Shown piece after piece: positions 24,274 through 32,482 of a stretch of DNA of 64,000 nt. The stretch's first letter is position 1, and the number at the start of each line of letters is the position of its first letter. Source of the DNA: CAYWTS01 sp964461265 (GTDB lineage: Bacteria > Bacteroidota > Ignavibacteria > Tepidaquicellales > OLB5); the NCBI GenBank assembly GCA_964461265.1, contig CAYWTS010000008.1, forward strand, positions 11,892 through 75,891, given 5' to 3'. Under the pieces are notes generated by a model. That model made no database searches. It was not told the origin of the DNA and saw nothing but the letters and a program-made list of their open reading frames with translations. The position numbers and the translations under genes were made by a program.

Positions 24274-27216
24274 TTACTCTAGTTTTCTCTTTATTTCAAC
24301 AATAGAATATGACTCTATTATATCACCTACTTTAATATCATTAAAGTTTTCAAGGCTAATCCCGCACTCGAATCCCGATTCGACCTCTCTCACATCATCT
24401 TTAAATCTCTTAAGAGCCAGAATGTTGCCGTTAAATACTACAAAACCATCTCTCAACAGCCTAATCTTACTGCCTCGCTGGACTTTTCCATCAAGAACAT
24501 AACACCCGGCTACCGTACCGATTTTGGGAACTTTAAATATCTGCCTTACCTCAACTGTCGCCAGAACCTCTTCCTTTTTATCGGGTTCAAGCAAACCTTC
24601 AAGAGCAAGCTTCATTTCGTTGATAACATCATAAATAATGCTATGCTGTCTGATATCCACACTTTCACGTTCGGCTGTTTTCCGGGCATTAAGATTGGGT
24701 CTAACGTTGAAACCTATTATTATCGCATTTGATGCTGCTGCAAGCAGAACATCGTTTTCGGAAATCTCACCAATACCTTTATGTATCACACTTATTTTTA
24801 CTTCACTTGAGCCAAGTTTAAGCAAGGAATCAGAAAGCGCTTCAACCGAACCGTCAACGTCACCTTTAATAATTACATTAAGGTCAACCTGTTTACCTTC
24901 CTTAATTTGCTTCGAAATGTCATCAAGCGTAGTGAATTTAACCTGTCTGAAATATTGTTCACGCTTAAGCTGCTGTCTCTTATTGGCAATCTCCTTTGTT
25001 TCACGCTCGCTATCAAGTGCAATGAACCTGTCGCCTGCCTGGGGCATGCCATCAAAGCCAAGAAGCTGGACAGGTGTTGATGGTTTTGCTATTTCTGTCC
25101 TGTTATTTCGTTCATCGAACATTGCCTTTACCTTGCCGCTGTAAATTCCGCCAATAAAAACATCCCCCGTTTTAAGAGTACCTTTTTGAACCAGAACTGT
25201 TGCAACAATTCCTTTTCCCCTGTCAAGTTTTGCTTCAACAACTACTCCTCTCGCATTCCTGTTCGGGTTAGCTTTCAGGTCAAGTACTTCGGCTTCAAGT
25301 AAAATCTTATCAAGGAGCTGTGTTATATTTGTCCCCTTTTTAGCCGAAATTTCAACACATTGGTGTTTTCCTCCCCATTCTTCTATTAGTATTCCTCTTT
25401 CGGAAAGCTGTGTCTTAATTTTATTAGGGTCGGCTGCCTGTTTATCTATCTTGTTTATGGCTACAATTATGGGAACACCTGCTGCCAGTGCATGGTTAAT
25501 TGCCTCAACGGTTTGAGGCATAACGCTATCATCGGCAGCAACAACTAAAACCACAATGTCGGTGATTTGTGCGCCGCGTGCACGCATTGCCGTAAATGCT
25601 TCATGACCCGGTGTATCAAGAAACGTTATCAGCTTTCCTCCGTCAAGCGAAACCTGGTATGCACCTATGTGCTGTGTTATTCCCCCGGCTTCACCGGCAA
25701 CCACGTTGGTTTTCCTGATATAATCGAGCAGCGATGTTTTCCCGTGGTCAACGTGTCCCATTATAGTAACTACCGGCGGCCTATGTGCAAGCGTCTCCTC
25801 GGGGTCTTCCGTATCTGCAAGCATATCCGACTCAAGTTCCTTCTGAAACTCTATGGTATATCCGAATTCATCTGCCAGCAGAACTATCAGGTCCTTATCG
25901 AGTCTCTGGTTTATCGTGACCATCATGCCAAGCTCAAAACATTTTTGAATTACAAGGCTGACTTCAATCCCCATAAGCACAGCAAGTTCCGCTGTTGTCA
26001 GGAACTCTGTAACCTGAATTACATTTTTACGGGCAAGAATTTCTTCCTGCTGCTTTTGTTCTTGCTCTATTCTTTCCTTTTTCTTCTTCTTCCTGAGCAA
26101 AGCTCTTGAGCTTGGTGTCCCTACATCATCTATTTTTGCCATTGTTTCCCTTATTGCTTCCTCTATCTCCACGCTCAGTGCTTCATCGTCAAACTTTCTC
26201 TGCCTTCTCTTGATATCGGAACCATCGGTATATTTCTGCTTTTTTGTTTTATTCTTTTTTTCTAAATCTCTTCTCTTATCTTCGTCCTCAATTTCTGTTT
26301 CTCCTGGCTTTTTTTCCGCACTTACTTCTTTGACCTTCTTTTCGGTCACTCTGCGCGGCTTGCGGAACAGTGATCTTTGCTTGGATTTTGGCTTCTTATA
26401 ATCTTCCTTTATTGTAACTTTCTCGAACTTGCCTTCCGGTTTTGGCTCTGCCGGTTTGCGTTCCGGTTTTGGTTTTCTTGAGGGTTTGTCTTTCCTGGCT
26501 CTTTTTTCAAAACGTTTTCTTTCCTCGCGCCTCACTACTTTGGCCTGCTCGGTTCTTTTCTCAAGTTCTCTCAGGTCTATCTTTCCAACCTGTTTGAAGG
26601 TTAATTCTTCCATTTTATGGATTTCAAGGGGCTGAATAAAAGCTGGTTCCTGTTTTTCCGGTTCTATTGGAATTTCTTCTTCCTTTTTAACTGGCGGTTC
26701 TTCCGGGACGGGCTTGACTTTTGCCTTCTTCTTTGGTGCGGGTTTTTGCTTCTCTTCCGCTTTCTCATCAGAAACCGCTTTTTCCCTCTCAAGTTCTTCT
26801 TTCTTCTGCTCAATGAGCTTTTTCTTCTCTTCAAGCTCTTTCTTCAGCCTTTCTTCTCGTTCCCTCTTAGCATGTGCTTCTAGCTCGAGTTTCTTCCTAA
26901 GCTCCTCTTCCTCTTTTCTTTTCCTATCTATCTCTTTTTTAACATCTTCCTCTATCTCCGAGATTTCAATTGTTGTGTGTTTTTTCTTGAACTCAATAAG
27001 CTTTTGTTTATGCTTTTCGGCTTCCTCCAGGTCCGATTTGAAATGCCCCATAATCTTCCTGTAAAGAGAATCGTCAACTTTCGACATTATTCCGGTTACA
27101 TCAATACCTATGCGTTTCAGGTAATCGAGTATTTCAGTACTCTGCCTGTTAACTTCTTTTGCTATGGCAAAAATGGTTTTGCCTTTGATGGTCTTTTCTT
27201 CTCTGGCTTCAGGCAT
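24274..27216 (-). CDS. infB: Translation initiation factor IF-2
   Basis: IF-2 is the GTPase that brings initiator tRNA to the 30S subunit and promotes subunit joining. This is a long version of 980 residues. It has an N-terminal winged-helix-like IF2_N segment (about 11-60), a very long charged Lys/Glu-rich region (about 65-400), a second IF2_N domain, then the G domain with GHVDHGKT (about 485-492), DTPGHEAF, and NKID, and the C-terminal domains II to IV, which bind fMet-tRNA. The highly charged linker explains long artificial open frames on the opposite strand. It sits 46 nt after nusA and 22 nt before rbfA. Confidence 0.97.
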   Translation of the reverse strand: MPEAREEKTIKGKTIFAIAKEVNRQSTEILDYLKRIGIDVTGIMSKVDDSLYRKIMGHFKSDLEEAEKHKQKLIEFKKKHTTIEISEIEEDVKKEIDRKRKEEEELRKKLELEAHAKREREERLKKELEEKKKLIEQKKEELEREKAVSDEKAEEKQKPAPKKKAKVKPVPEEPPVKKEEEIPIEPEKQEPAFIQPLEIHKMEELTFKQVGKIDLRELEKRTEQAKVVRREERKRFEKRARKDKPSRKPKPERKPAEPKPEGKFEKVTIKEDYKKPKSKQRSLFRKPRRVTEKKVKEVSAEKKPGETEIEDEDKRRDLEKKNKTKKQKYTDGSDIKRRQRKFDDEALSVEIEEAIRETMAKIDDVGTPSSRALLRKKKKKERIEQEQKQQEEILARKNVIQVTEFLTTAELAVLMGIEVSLVIQKCFELGMMVTINQRLDKDLIVLLADEFGYTIEFQKELESDMLADTEDPEETLAHRPPVVTIMGHVDHGKTSLLDYIRKTNVVAGEAGGITQHIGAYQVSLDGGKLITFLDTPGHEAFTAMRARGAQITDIVVLVVAADDSVMPQTVEAINHALAAGVPIIVAINKIDKQAADPNKIKTQLSERGILIEEWGGKHQCVEISAKKGTNITQLLDKILLEAEVLDLKANPNRNARGVVVEAKLDRGKGIVATVLVQKGTLKTGDVFIGGIYSGKVKAMFDERNNRTEIAKPSTPVQLLGFDGMPQAGDRFIALDSERETKEIANKRQQLKREQYFRQVKFTTLDDISKQIKEGKQVDLNVIIKGDVDGSVEALSDSLLKLGSSEVKISVIHKGIGEISENDVLLAAASNAIIIGFNVRPNLNARKTAERESVDIRQHSIIYDVINEMKLALEGLLEPDKKEEVLATVEVRQIFKVPKIGTVAGCYVLDGKVQRGSKIRLLRDGFVVFNGNILALKRFKDDVREVESGFECGISLENFNDIKVGDIIESYSIVEIKRKLE

Positions 27217-27262
27217 TTTTAATTTTATCTGTTATTCCTTTGTGTTTGTTGTGTTTTGTAAG

Positions 27263-28537
27263 TCATATATTTTTCGTCTCATTGGGTGATTCATCATCAG
27301 ATATTTCTTCTTCGAGATCCTCCTCGCCGGCAGTCTCATCTTCGGTAACTTTATCTTCCCGCGGTTCGTCATCTGTCTCTTCGTCTTCCATTTCTTCGTT
27401 CCCTGCCTCCGATTCGGTTGCCTTTGTTTTTTTTACAAGTTCCATTTCCGACTCCTGTTCCGTTAATTCATATTGTTCTGCTTCTTCACCCGTTTCCTCT
27501 TCTGCCTGTTCTTTTCTTTCCACATCGATAGTGAATCCTGTCAGCTTTGACGCCAGCTTTATATTCTGTCCGTTCTTTCCAATAATCAGGGAAATCTGGT
27601 CCTCGTCGGCAACTATTTTTGCAGCTTTATTAACTTTATCTAAATAAATATCTTTTATCTTTGCCGGTGAGAGAGCACGGGCTATATAAAGTGCAACGTC
27701 ATCATTGTAGTTAATAACGTCTATATTCTCATTCGAAAGTTCGCGCACAATAGAATGTATCCTGATCCCTTTCATCCCGACACATGCTCCAACGGCATCT
27801 ATCCTGTCATCATTTGAATACACTGCAACTTTGGCTCTCTCGCCGGGATCACGGGCAATTGATTTGATTTCAATAATACCGTCATATATCTCCGGTATTT
27901 CGAGCTCAAAAAGTTTTTTCAGAAATTCATCACAGGCACGCGATACAACTATCAGCGGCGGTCCTGACGATTTTTTCTGCACCTCTTTAATATATACTCT
28001 CAGGTTTTCACCCTTTTTATACCTTTCCTTTGAAATCTGTTCCGCCTTTGGAAATATTATTTCGTGGCCGTTGTGAATCAGCAGTATATAATTAGGTTTT
28101 ATCTGATAAATCTCTCCAACTATAATCTCGCTTACAAGGTCTTTGTAATCATTATAGACAATTTCTTTTTCCACCTCCCTGATTCTCTGGTTCAGGTTCT
28201 GCTTGAGATTAACAATATGCCTTCTACCGAAATTCACTAGGTCAAGAACTTCTATATAGTCGTCACCCGCCTCCAGGTCTTCGCCCGACTTTTCACGAGC
28301 CGTTTCAACGTCCACCTCGGTTTCGGGATCGGCAACAGATTCTACAACCGATTTACTAAGGTACATTTCGATATCACCTTTATCCATGTTCACAATGACA
28401 TCAAATTTCGCATTTGCACCATATTTTTTCTTTATCATCATCCCAAAAACATCCTTGAGAATGCTCTCAAGAACATCACGGTCCATCTTTTTATCTTTGA
28501 CCATCTGGGAGAATGAGTCTACAATTTGTGACTTCAT
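27263..28537 (-). CDS. nusA: Transcription termination/antitermination factor NusA
   Basis: NusA binds RNA polymerase and modulates pausing, termination and antitermination. The 424-residue product has an N-terminal RNAP-binding domain (about 1-125), an S1 domain (about 130-200), KH1 with GACVGMKGIRIHSIV (about 251-265) and KH2 with LIIGKNGQNIKLASKL (about 318-333). The tail from about 345 is very acidic (Glu/Asp/Thr-rich), in place of the repeated AR domains of E. coli. It is the first gene of the operon. The usual upstream partner rimP is not present in the 759-bp space before it. A GGAG lies 10 nt before the ATG. Confidence 0.96.
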   Translation of the reverse strand: MKSQIVDSFSQMVKDKKMDRDVLESILKDVFGMMIKKKYGANAKFDVIVNMDKGDIEMYLSKSVVESVADPETEVDVETAREKSGEDLEAGDDYIEVLDLVNFGRRHIVNLKQNLNQRIREVEKEIVYNDYKDLVSEIIVGEIYQIKPNYILLIHNGHEIIFPKAEQISKERYKKGENLRVYIKEVQKKSSGPPLIVVSRACDEFLKKLFELEIPEIYDGIIEIKSIARDPGERAKVAVYSNDDRIDAVGACVGMKGIRIHSIVRELSNENIDVINYNDDVALYIARALSPAKIKDIYLDKVNKAAKIVADEDQISLIIGKNGQNIKLASKLTGFTIDVERKEQAEEETGEEAEQYELTEQESEMELVKKTKATESEAGNEEMEDEETDDEPREDKVTEDETAGEEDLEEEISDDESPNETKNI

Positions 28538-28720
28538 GTTTATTACTCCTGAAAATATCTTATATGCTGCATCTTGTGTTTATTTTACTTTTAAACAGGT
28601 TTATACTAGATATTCTTAGTAGCTGACCTAAAGCTTGCTTCTGTTTGACAAACTGGTCCGCTATTACATCTAAATTGCTTGTTAAAACACTATATTGGTT
28701 TTCAGTAACAAATAATACAG

Positions 28721-28748
28721 AAAAAAAATGACGCTTTTTGAGCGTCAT
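28721..28748 (-). terminator. Attenuator-like terminator hairpin in the nusA leader
   Basis: On the minus strand ATGACGCT, loop CAAAA, AGCGTCAT is a perfect 8-bp stem followed by seven to eight T residues. It lies about 20 nt after the predicted transcription start and about 185 nt before the nusA ATG. With no gene upstream to terminate, it is best explained as an attenuator of the nusA operon. Confidence 0.65.
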
Positions 28749-28774
28749 CACATATACATTACCATTTTGCCTTA

Positions 28775-28805
28775 CAAATATAGGTATACAATCATATCAA
28801 AGCAA
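28775..28805 (-). promoter_or_regulatory. Bacteroidota-type promoter of the nusA operon
   Basis: On the minus strand TTG (28805-28803) is separated by 20 bp from TATATTTG (28782-28775), matching the TAnnTTTG -7 consensus and spacing of the Bacteroidota primary sigma factor. The predicted start of transcription is near 28768, just ahead of the attenuator-like hairpin. Confidence 0.55.
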
Positions 28806-29179
28806 GGGAATGATTACTATTAAAAATGCTAAATGTAAATATCTTTTTAAACTTACAATAGAGTAAACAGAGTTTCTTTTTACGTACAAATTCAGAATTA
28901 CCTGTTTAATATGAAACAAATTTTTGACTCCTGTTAAATATGGTAACATTATTATTTGCATTTAAAACTATCGTAAAGTCTTTAATTGTTAGTGGTTTAT
29001 TTTTATACATTTTTTAAGTTTGTTTGTTCTTCCTATATTTTTCCAAAAATTTGAACAAAATCGGAAATAAAAACTAATCCCTTCTGTTTTGCTCTCCTGC
29101 ATCCCGACATTTAAGACGGTACCTATCAGCAGCCATCAGGATTTCGTGGTGGGCAGTAAGTAAGGTGAAAAAATTCACA

Positions 29180-29198
29180 TGCCTGATACAGGCAGGCA
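29180..29198. repeat. Dispersed 19-mer, inverted relative to 5784-5802
   Basis: TGCCTGATACAGGCAGGCA is the reverse complement of the 5784-5802 sequence except for one base. Its inner TGCCTG/CAGGCA arms form a short palindrome. It lies between nusA and lemA in non-coding sequence. Confidence 0.6.
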
Positions 29199-29255
29199 CT
29201 TAAGGCAATGCTAGCTGGAATTTGATGGTATGCTTTTAAATTGTATTTGATTACT

Positions 29256-29263
29256 TACTTTTG
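29256..29263 (+). promoter_or_regulatory. Candidate -7 element for lemA
   Basis: TACTTTTG matches TAnnTTTG and lies 33 nt before the lemA ATG. No clear TTG is found at the expected distance upstream, so only the -7 half is supported. Confidence 0.35.
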
Positions 29264-29296
29264 TAAGTTTATGGGCTAAAAAAAGTATATAACGTA

Positions 29297-29932
29297 ATGA
29301 AAAATAAAAAATTTGAATCCCTTTCAAGGCAAAGTGCTGTACTTTGTTTGTTATTACTGTTTTCTGTATTTACTTTTTCGGGCTGCGGGTATAACACACT
29401 CGTCACGCTTGATGAAGGTGTTAACCAGGCATGGTCACAAGTGGAAAATCAATATCAACGACGTGCTGACTTAATTCCTAACCTCGTAAAAACAGTACAG
29501 GGTGCTGCCGACTTCGAGAAAAGCGTACTGACCGAAGTAACCGAAATGCGCTCAAAGGTCGGGCAGATGAAAATATCAGCAGAAGACCTTAGCGACCCGC
29601 AAAAATTTGAAGCGTACCAAAAAGCTCAAGACCAGTTATCCAGCGCTCTTTCACGTCTTCTTGTGGTAGCAGAAAATTATCCGCAAATCAAATCGAACGA
29701 AAACTTCCTCTCTCTGCAAACGCAGCTTGAAGGTACCGAAAACCGTATTGCGGTGGAAAGAAAAAAATTCAACGAGGCGGTTCAGGAGTATAACACAAAA
29801 ATCAGGAGCTTCCCGACATTAATAACGGCTAAGATATTCGGCTTTAAGGAAAAACAATATTTCAAATCAACTCCCGGCAGCGAAAAGACTCCGGACGTTA
29901 ATTTTGATTTCAATAAGAAAAAGGAAAAATAA
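29297..29932 (+). CDS. lemA: LemA-family protein
   Basis: A 211-residue LemA-family protein, a helical coiled-coil protein found at the inner membrane of many bacteria; its molecular role is still unclear. Seen: a signal or lipoprotein-type N-terminus (hydrophobic 14-28, lipobox FSGC with C30), then the conserved GYNTLVTLDEGVNQAWSQVE (31-50) and YQRRADLIPNLVKTV (53-67), which define the family. A C-terminal FNEAVQEYNTKIRSFP motif precedes a short charged tail. It starts a plus-strand run divergent from nusA and is followed after 62 nt by the sugar nucleotidyltransferase fusion. Confidence 0.92.
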   Translation: MKNKKFESLSRQSAVLCLLLLFSVFTFSGCGYNTLVTLDEGVNQAWSQVENQYQRRADLIPNLVKTVQGAADFEKSVLTEVTEMRSKVGQMKISAEDLSDPQKFEAYQKAQDQLSSALSRLLVVAENYPQIKSNENFLSLQTQLEGTENRIAVERKKFNEAVQEYNTKIRSFPTLITAKIFGFKEKQYFKSTPGSEKTPDVNFDFNKKKEK

Positions 29933-29994
29933 AAACTTTAAACTTGGCAGGTTTTTAAAAACCATCCGGTTTAAAAATACATAAACATACTTTA

Positions 29995-32463
29995 TTGCAA
30001 GCTGTAATAATGGCAGGTGGCTTCGGGACCCGGCTCAGGCCCTTAACATGCAACATTCCTAAGCCTATGGTTCCGCTGCTTAACAAGCCTATAATAGAAC
30101 ATAACATAGACCTTCTAAAACGCCACGGGATTAAAGACCTTGTTATTATTCTTTATTACCAGGCAGGGGCTATCAGCAACTTCTTTAAAGACGGGAAGCG
30201 ATTTGGTGTAAAAATCAAATACATACAGCCTGATGCTGATTATGGAACTGCCGGCGCAGTTCTACAGGCTAATCAGCTTCTCTCGGAGAATTTCTTCATC
30301 TTAAGCGGAGATGTTGTAACTGATTTTGACCTGTCAAAAGCCGCTGCTGTTCACGCGAAAAACAGGGCTTCTGCCACAATACTTCTTACACGTTCAACCA
30401 ATCCCCTTCAGTTTGGAATTGTTTTAACCGAAAAAAACGGTCGAATAACTAAATTTTTTGAAAAACCTACCTGGAGCGAGGTGTTCAGCGATACAATTAA
30501 TACCGGGATTTACATACTTGAGAAAGAAACGCTGGGGCTGATTCCCAAAGCAAACGCCACCGGTGGTCAGGATGTGGATTTTTCAAAAGACTTATTCCCC
30601 TATATGCTGAAAAACAAACTGCCCCTCTACGGTTATGTATGTAATGGTTACTGGAAAGATGTCGGCAGCCTAGAAGACTATATTTCCACTAACATGGACG
30701 CCCTGAAAGGAAAGGTTTTTCTAGCCGGAAAACCTGTGGTCTTGAAGAAAAGCAATGTAATTGGCAAAGCAGCAAAGATTGCACGCAATGCAGAGCTGGT
30801 TAATTGTGTAATAGGCGATGGCTGCACGATTCTAAACGGTGTAATAATGAAAAACACTGTTGTGTGGAACGGAACTGAAATTGGCCGAAATTCAAAGCTT
30901 TCCGACTGTGTACTGTGCAACAATGTGAAGCTAAAGAACGGCGTTAAAGTATCCGAGAACGTTTTCATCGGTGACAACGTGAAAATCGGCAGCGATGCAG
31001 TGATTCGCAGTGGTGTAAAAATCTGGCCCGAAAAAACCGTTGACGGAAGTTCCGTCGTAATGAAGAGCCTGGTTTGGGAAGACCGCTGGAAAGATTCGCT
31101 GTTCACTGATTCACGCATAACCGGTCTGGCTAACATCGAAATAACATCGGAGTTTGCTGCCAGGCTTGGGGAGGTTTTCGGGGTTTTTACGGGAATTGGC
31201 TCACGAGTAAATATATCGCGTGATACCGACCACATTTCAAGAATGATCAAGGGGGCATTGATTAGCGGTTTAATGTCAAGCGGCGTTGATGTCATTGACC
31301 TCCAGACAACACCCGTACCTATCTTAAGACAAGAACTTCGTTCAGGGAAAGCATCGGGCGGCGTTTTTGTGAGAAAATCCCCTTTCGATGCATCGAAAGC
31401 CGATATAATTTTTTTCGACTCCACCGGAAAGGACCTCTCTGGTGCCAAAACCAAGACAATCGAGAGACTATATTTCTCGGGAGACCACCAGCCGATACCC
31501 TACTTTGAAATAGGCTCTGTGGCTTATTCCGAAAGGACGCTTGAAAGATATAAAGAACACTTTATGTCACACATAAATGCCGAACCCATAAACAGAAAAA
31601 GATTCAGGATAGTAATAAATTACTCGCATGGCATAACTTCCTCGATTTTCCCTGTCATACTTGGTGAATTTAATATTGAGCTTGTCTCTCTTGATACGCA
31701 TCTGGATTCTTCAAAGCAAATACGTTCCCACGAAGAGTTTACCAATGCTTTAAAAAAACTCTCCTATGTTGTAACCTCTCTGAAGTATGATGCCGGTTTC
31801 CTTATAGATGCCGGCGGAGAAAAAATATTCATGGTTGATGATTCGGGGAAGCTCATTTCTAATGACAGATTCCTCACCCTGGTTACCAAACTTTTCCTTA
31901 CCCTTTATCCCGGTGCAGATAAAATCGCTGTCCCGATCCAGGCAACAAGCGAAATAGATATAATAGCAAAAAACTTTGGAACAAAAGTTTTAAGGGTTAA
32001 GGACTCACACTTTGCCATGATGAATGCTGCCGGTGAGCCCGGTGTAGGAATGGTTGGCGGAACCAAGGGCGGTGTTATATTCCCAGAGTTCCTTTTCGCA
32101 ACCGATGGCATGTATGCTGTTATGAAAATTCTCGAAATGCTTGCCTTATTAGATAAATCGTTAAGTCAGCTAGAAAAGGAATGCCCCCGCCTTTATATGA
32201 CTAAACACAATCTTTTTTGTACAAAAGAATTTAAAGGAAGAATAATGAGAAAGCTTGTGGAGGACTCGGAAGGCAGGAACAGGCAATTAATAGACGGCAT
32301 AAAAATTTTCTATGCAAAAAACAGGTGGGTCCTGTGCATCCCTGACAGTGAAAGAGACATTTTCCATATAAATGCAGAGGCTAAATCACAAACCGAAGCA
32401 GACAAGCTTGTCAGGTTATACTCGAACAAGATAAGCCGCTGGCTGAAAGAACTAAGCAGCTAA
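29995..32463 (+). CDS. Mannose-1-phosphate guanylyltransferase/phosphomannomutase-like fusion
   Basis: An 822-residue fusion. Residues 1-235 form a sugar-phosphate nucleotidyltransferase (MAGGFGTRLRPLTCNIPKP, 6-24) that makes an NDP-sugar, most likely GDP-mannose. Residues about 250-350 form a left-handed beta-helix of hexapeptide repeats. From about 380 there is a phosphoglucomutase/phosphomannomutase-like part. In that part the catalytic phosphoserine loop (TASHNP in active mutases) is replaced by VRKSPFD (about 459-465), so mutase activity is doubtful; this loss is also known in homologous fusions of other phyla. The start is TTG, five codons before MAGG. It supplies activated sugar to the glycan genes on both sides. 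Confidence 0.88.
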   Translation: MQAVIMAGGFGTRLRPLTCNIPKPMVPLLNKPIIEHNIDLLKRHGIKDLVIILYYQAGAISNFFKDGKRFGVKIKYIQPDADYGTAGAVLQANQLLSENFFILSGDVVTDFDLSKAAAVHAKNRASATILLTRSTNPLQFGIVLTEKNGRITKFFEKPTWSEVFSDTINTGIYILEKETLGLIPKANATGGQDVDFSKDLFPYMLKNKLPLYGYVCNGYWKDVGSLEDYISTNMDALKGKVFLAGKPVVLKKSNVIGKAAKIARNAELVNCVIGDGCTILNGVIMKNTVVWNGTEIGRNSKLSDCVLCNNVKLKNGVKVSENVFIGDNVKIGSDAVIRSGVKIWPEKTVDGSSVVMKSLVWEDRWKDSLFTDSRITGLANIEITSEFAARLGEVFGVFTGIGSRVNISRDTDHISRMIKGALISGLMSSGVDVIDLQTTPVPILRQELRSGKASGGVFVRKSPFDASKADIIFFDSTGKDLSGAKTKTIERLYFSGDHQPIPYFEIGSVAYSERTLERYKEHFMSHINAEPINRKRFRIVINYSHGITSSIFPVILGEFNIELVSLDTHLDSSKQIRSHEEFTNALKKLSYVVTSLKYDAGFLIDAGGEKIFMVDDSGKLISNDRFLTLVTKLFLTLYPGADKIAVPIQATSEIDIIAKNFGTKVLRVKDSHFAMMNAAGEPGVGMVGGTKGGVIFPEFLFATDGMYAVMKILEMLALLDKSLSQLEKECPRLYMTKHNLFCTKEFKGRIMRKLVEDSEGRNRQLIDGIKIFYAKNRWVLCIPDSERDIFHINAEAKSQTEADKLVRLYSNKISRWLKELSS

Positions 32464-32482
32464 AAGTGAGCAGTGCTATAAA

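Larger units (their letters stand above)
28538..29296. other. Divergent intergenic region between nusA and lemA
   Basis: A 759-bp space with no supported gene. Going outward from nusA it holds a leader of about 180 nt, a terminator-like hairpin (28721-28748), a promoter (28775-28805), an AT-rich stretch, a moderately GC-rich patch with the dispersed 19-mer (29180-29198), and a -7 element for lemA. rimP, usually next to nusA, is missing. Confidence 0.6.

Noticed and set aside
26200..27064. Several Phe/Ser/Leu-rich plus-strand frames opposite infB
   Set aside because: They mirror the Lys/Glu-rich IF-2 linker; composition, not membrane coding, explains them.
27240..27647. Plus-strand Ser-rich open frame opposite the end of nusA
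   Set aside because: It is the complement of the Glu/Asp-rich tail of NusA, whose codons give Ser/Pro in the reverse direction. No start signal and no homology pattern.
28560..28751. A 63-codon minus-strand frame upstream of nusA (MMTLKKRHFF...)
   Set aside because: Its start codon lies inside the terminator-like hairpin and its Phe-rich start is simply the T-run; it resembles no rimP. Treated as mRNA leader.
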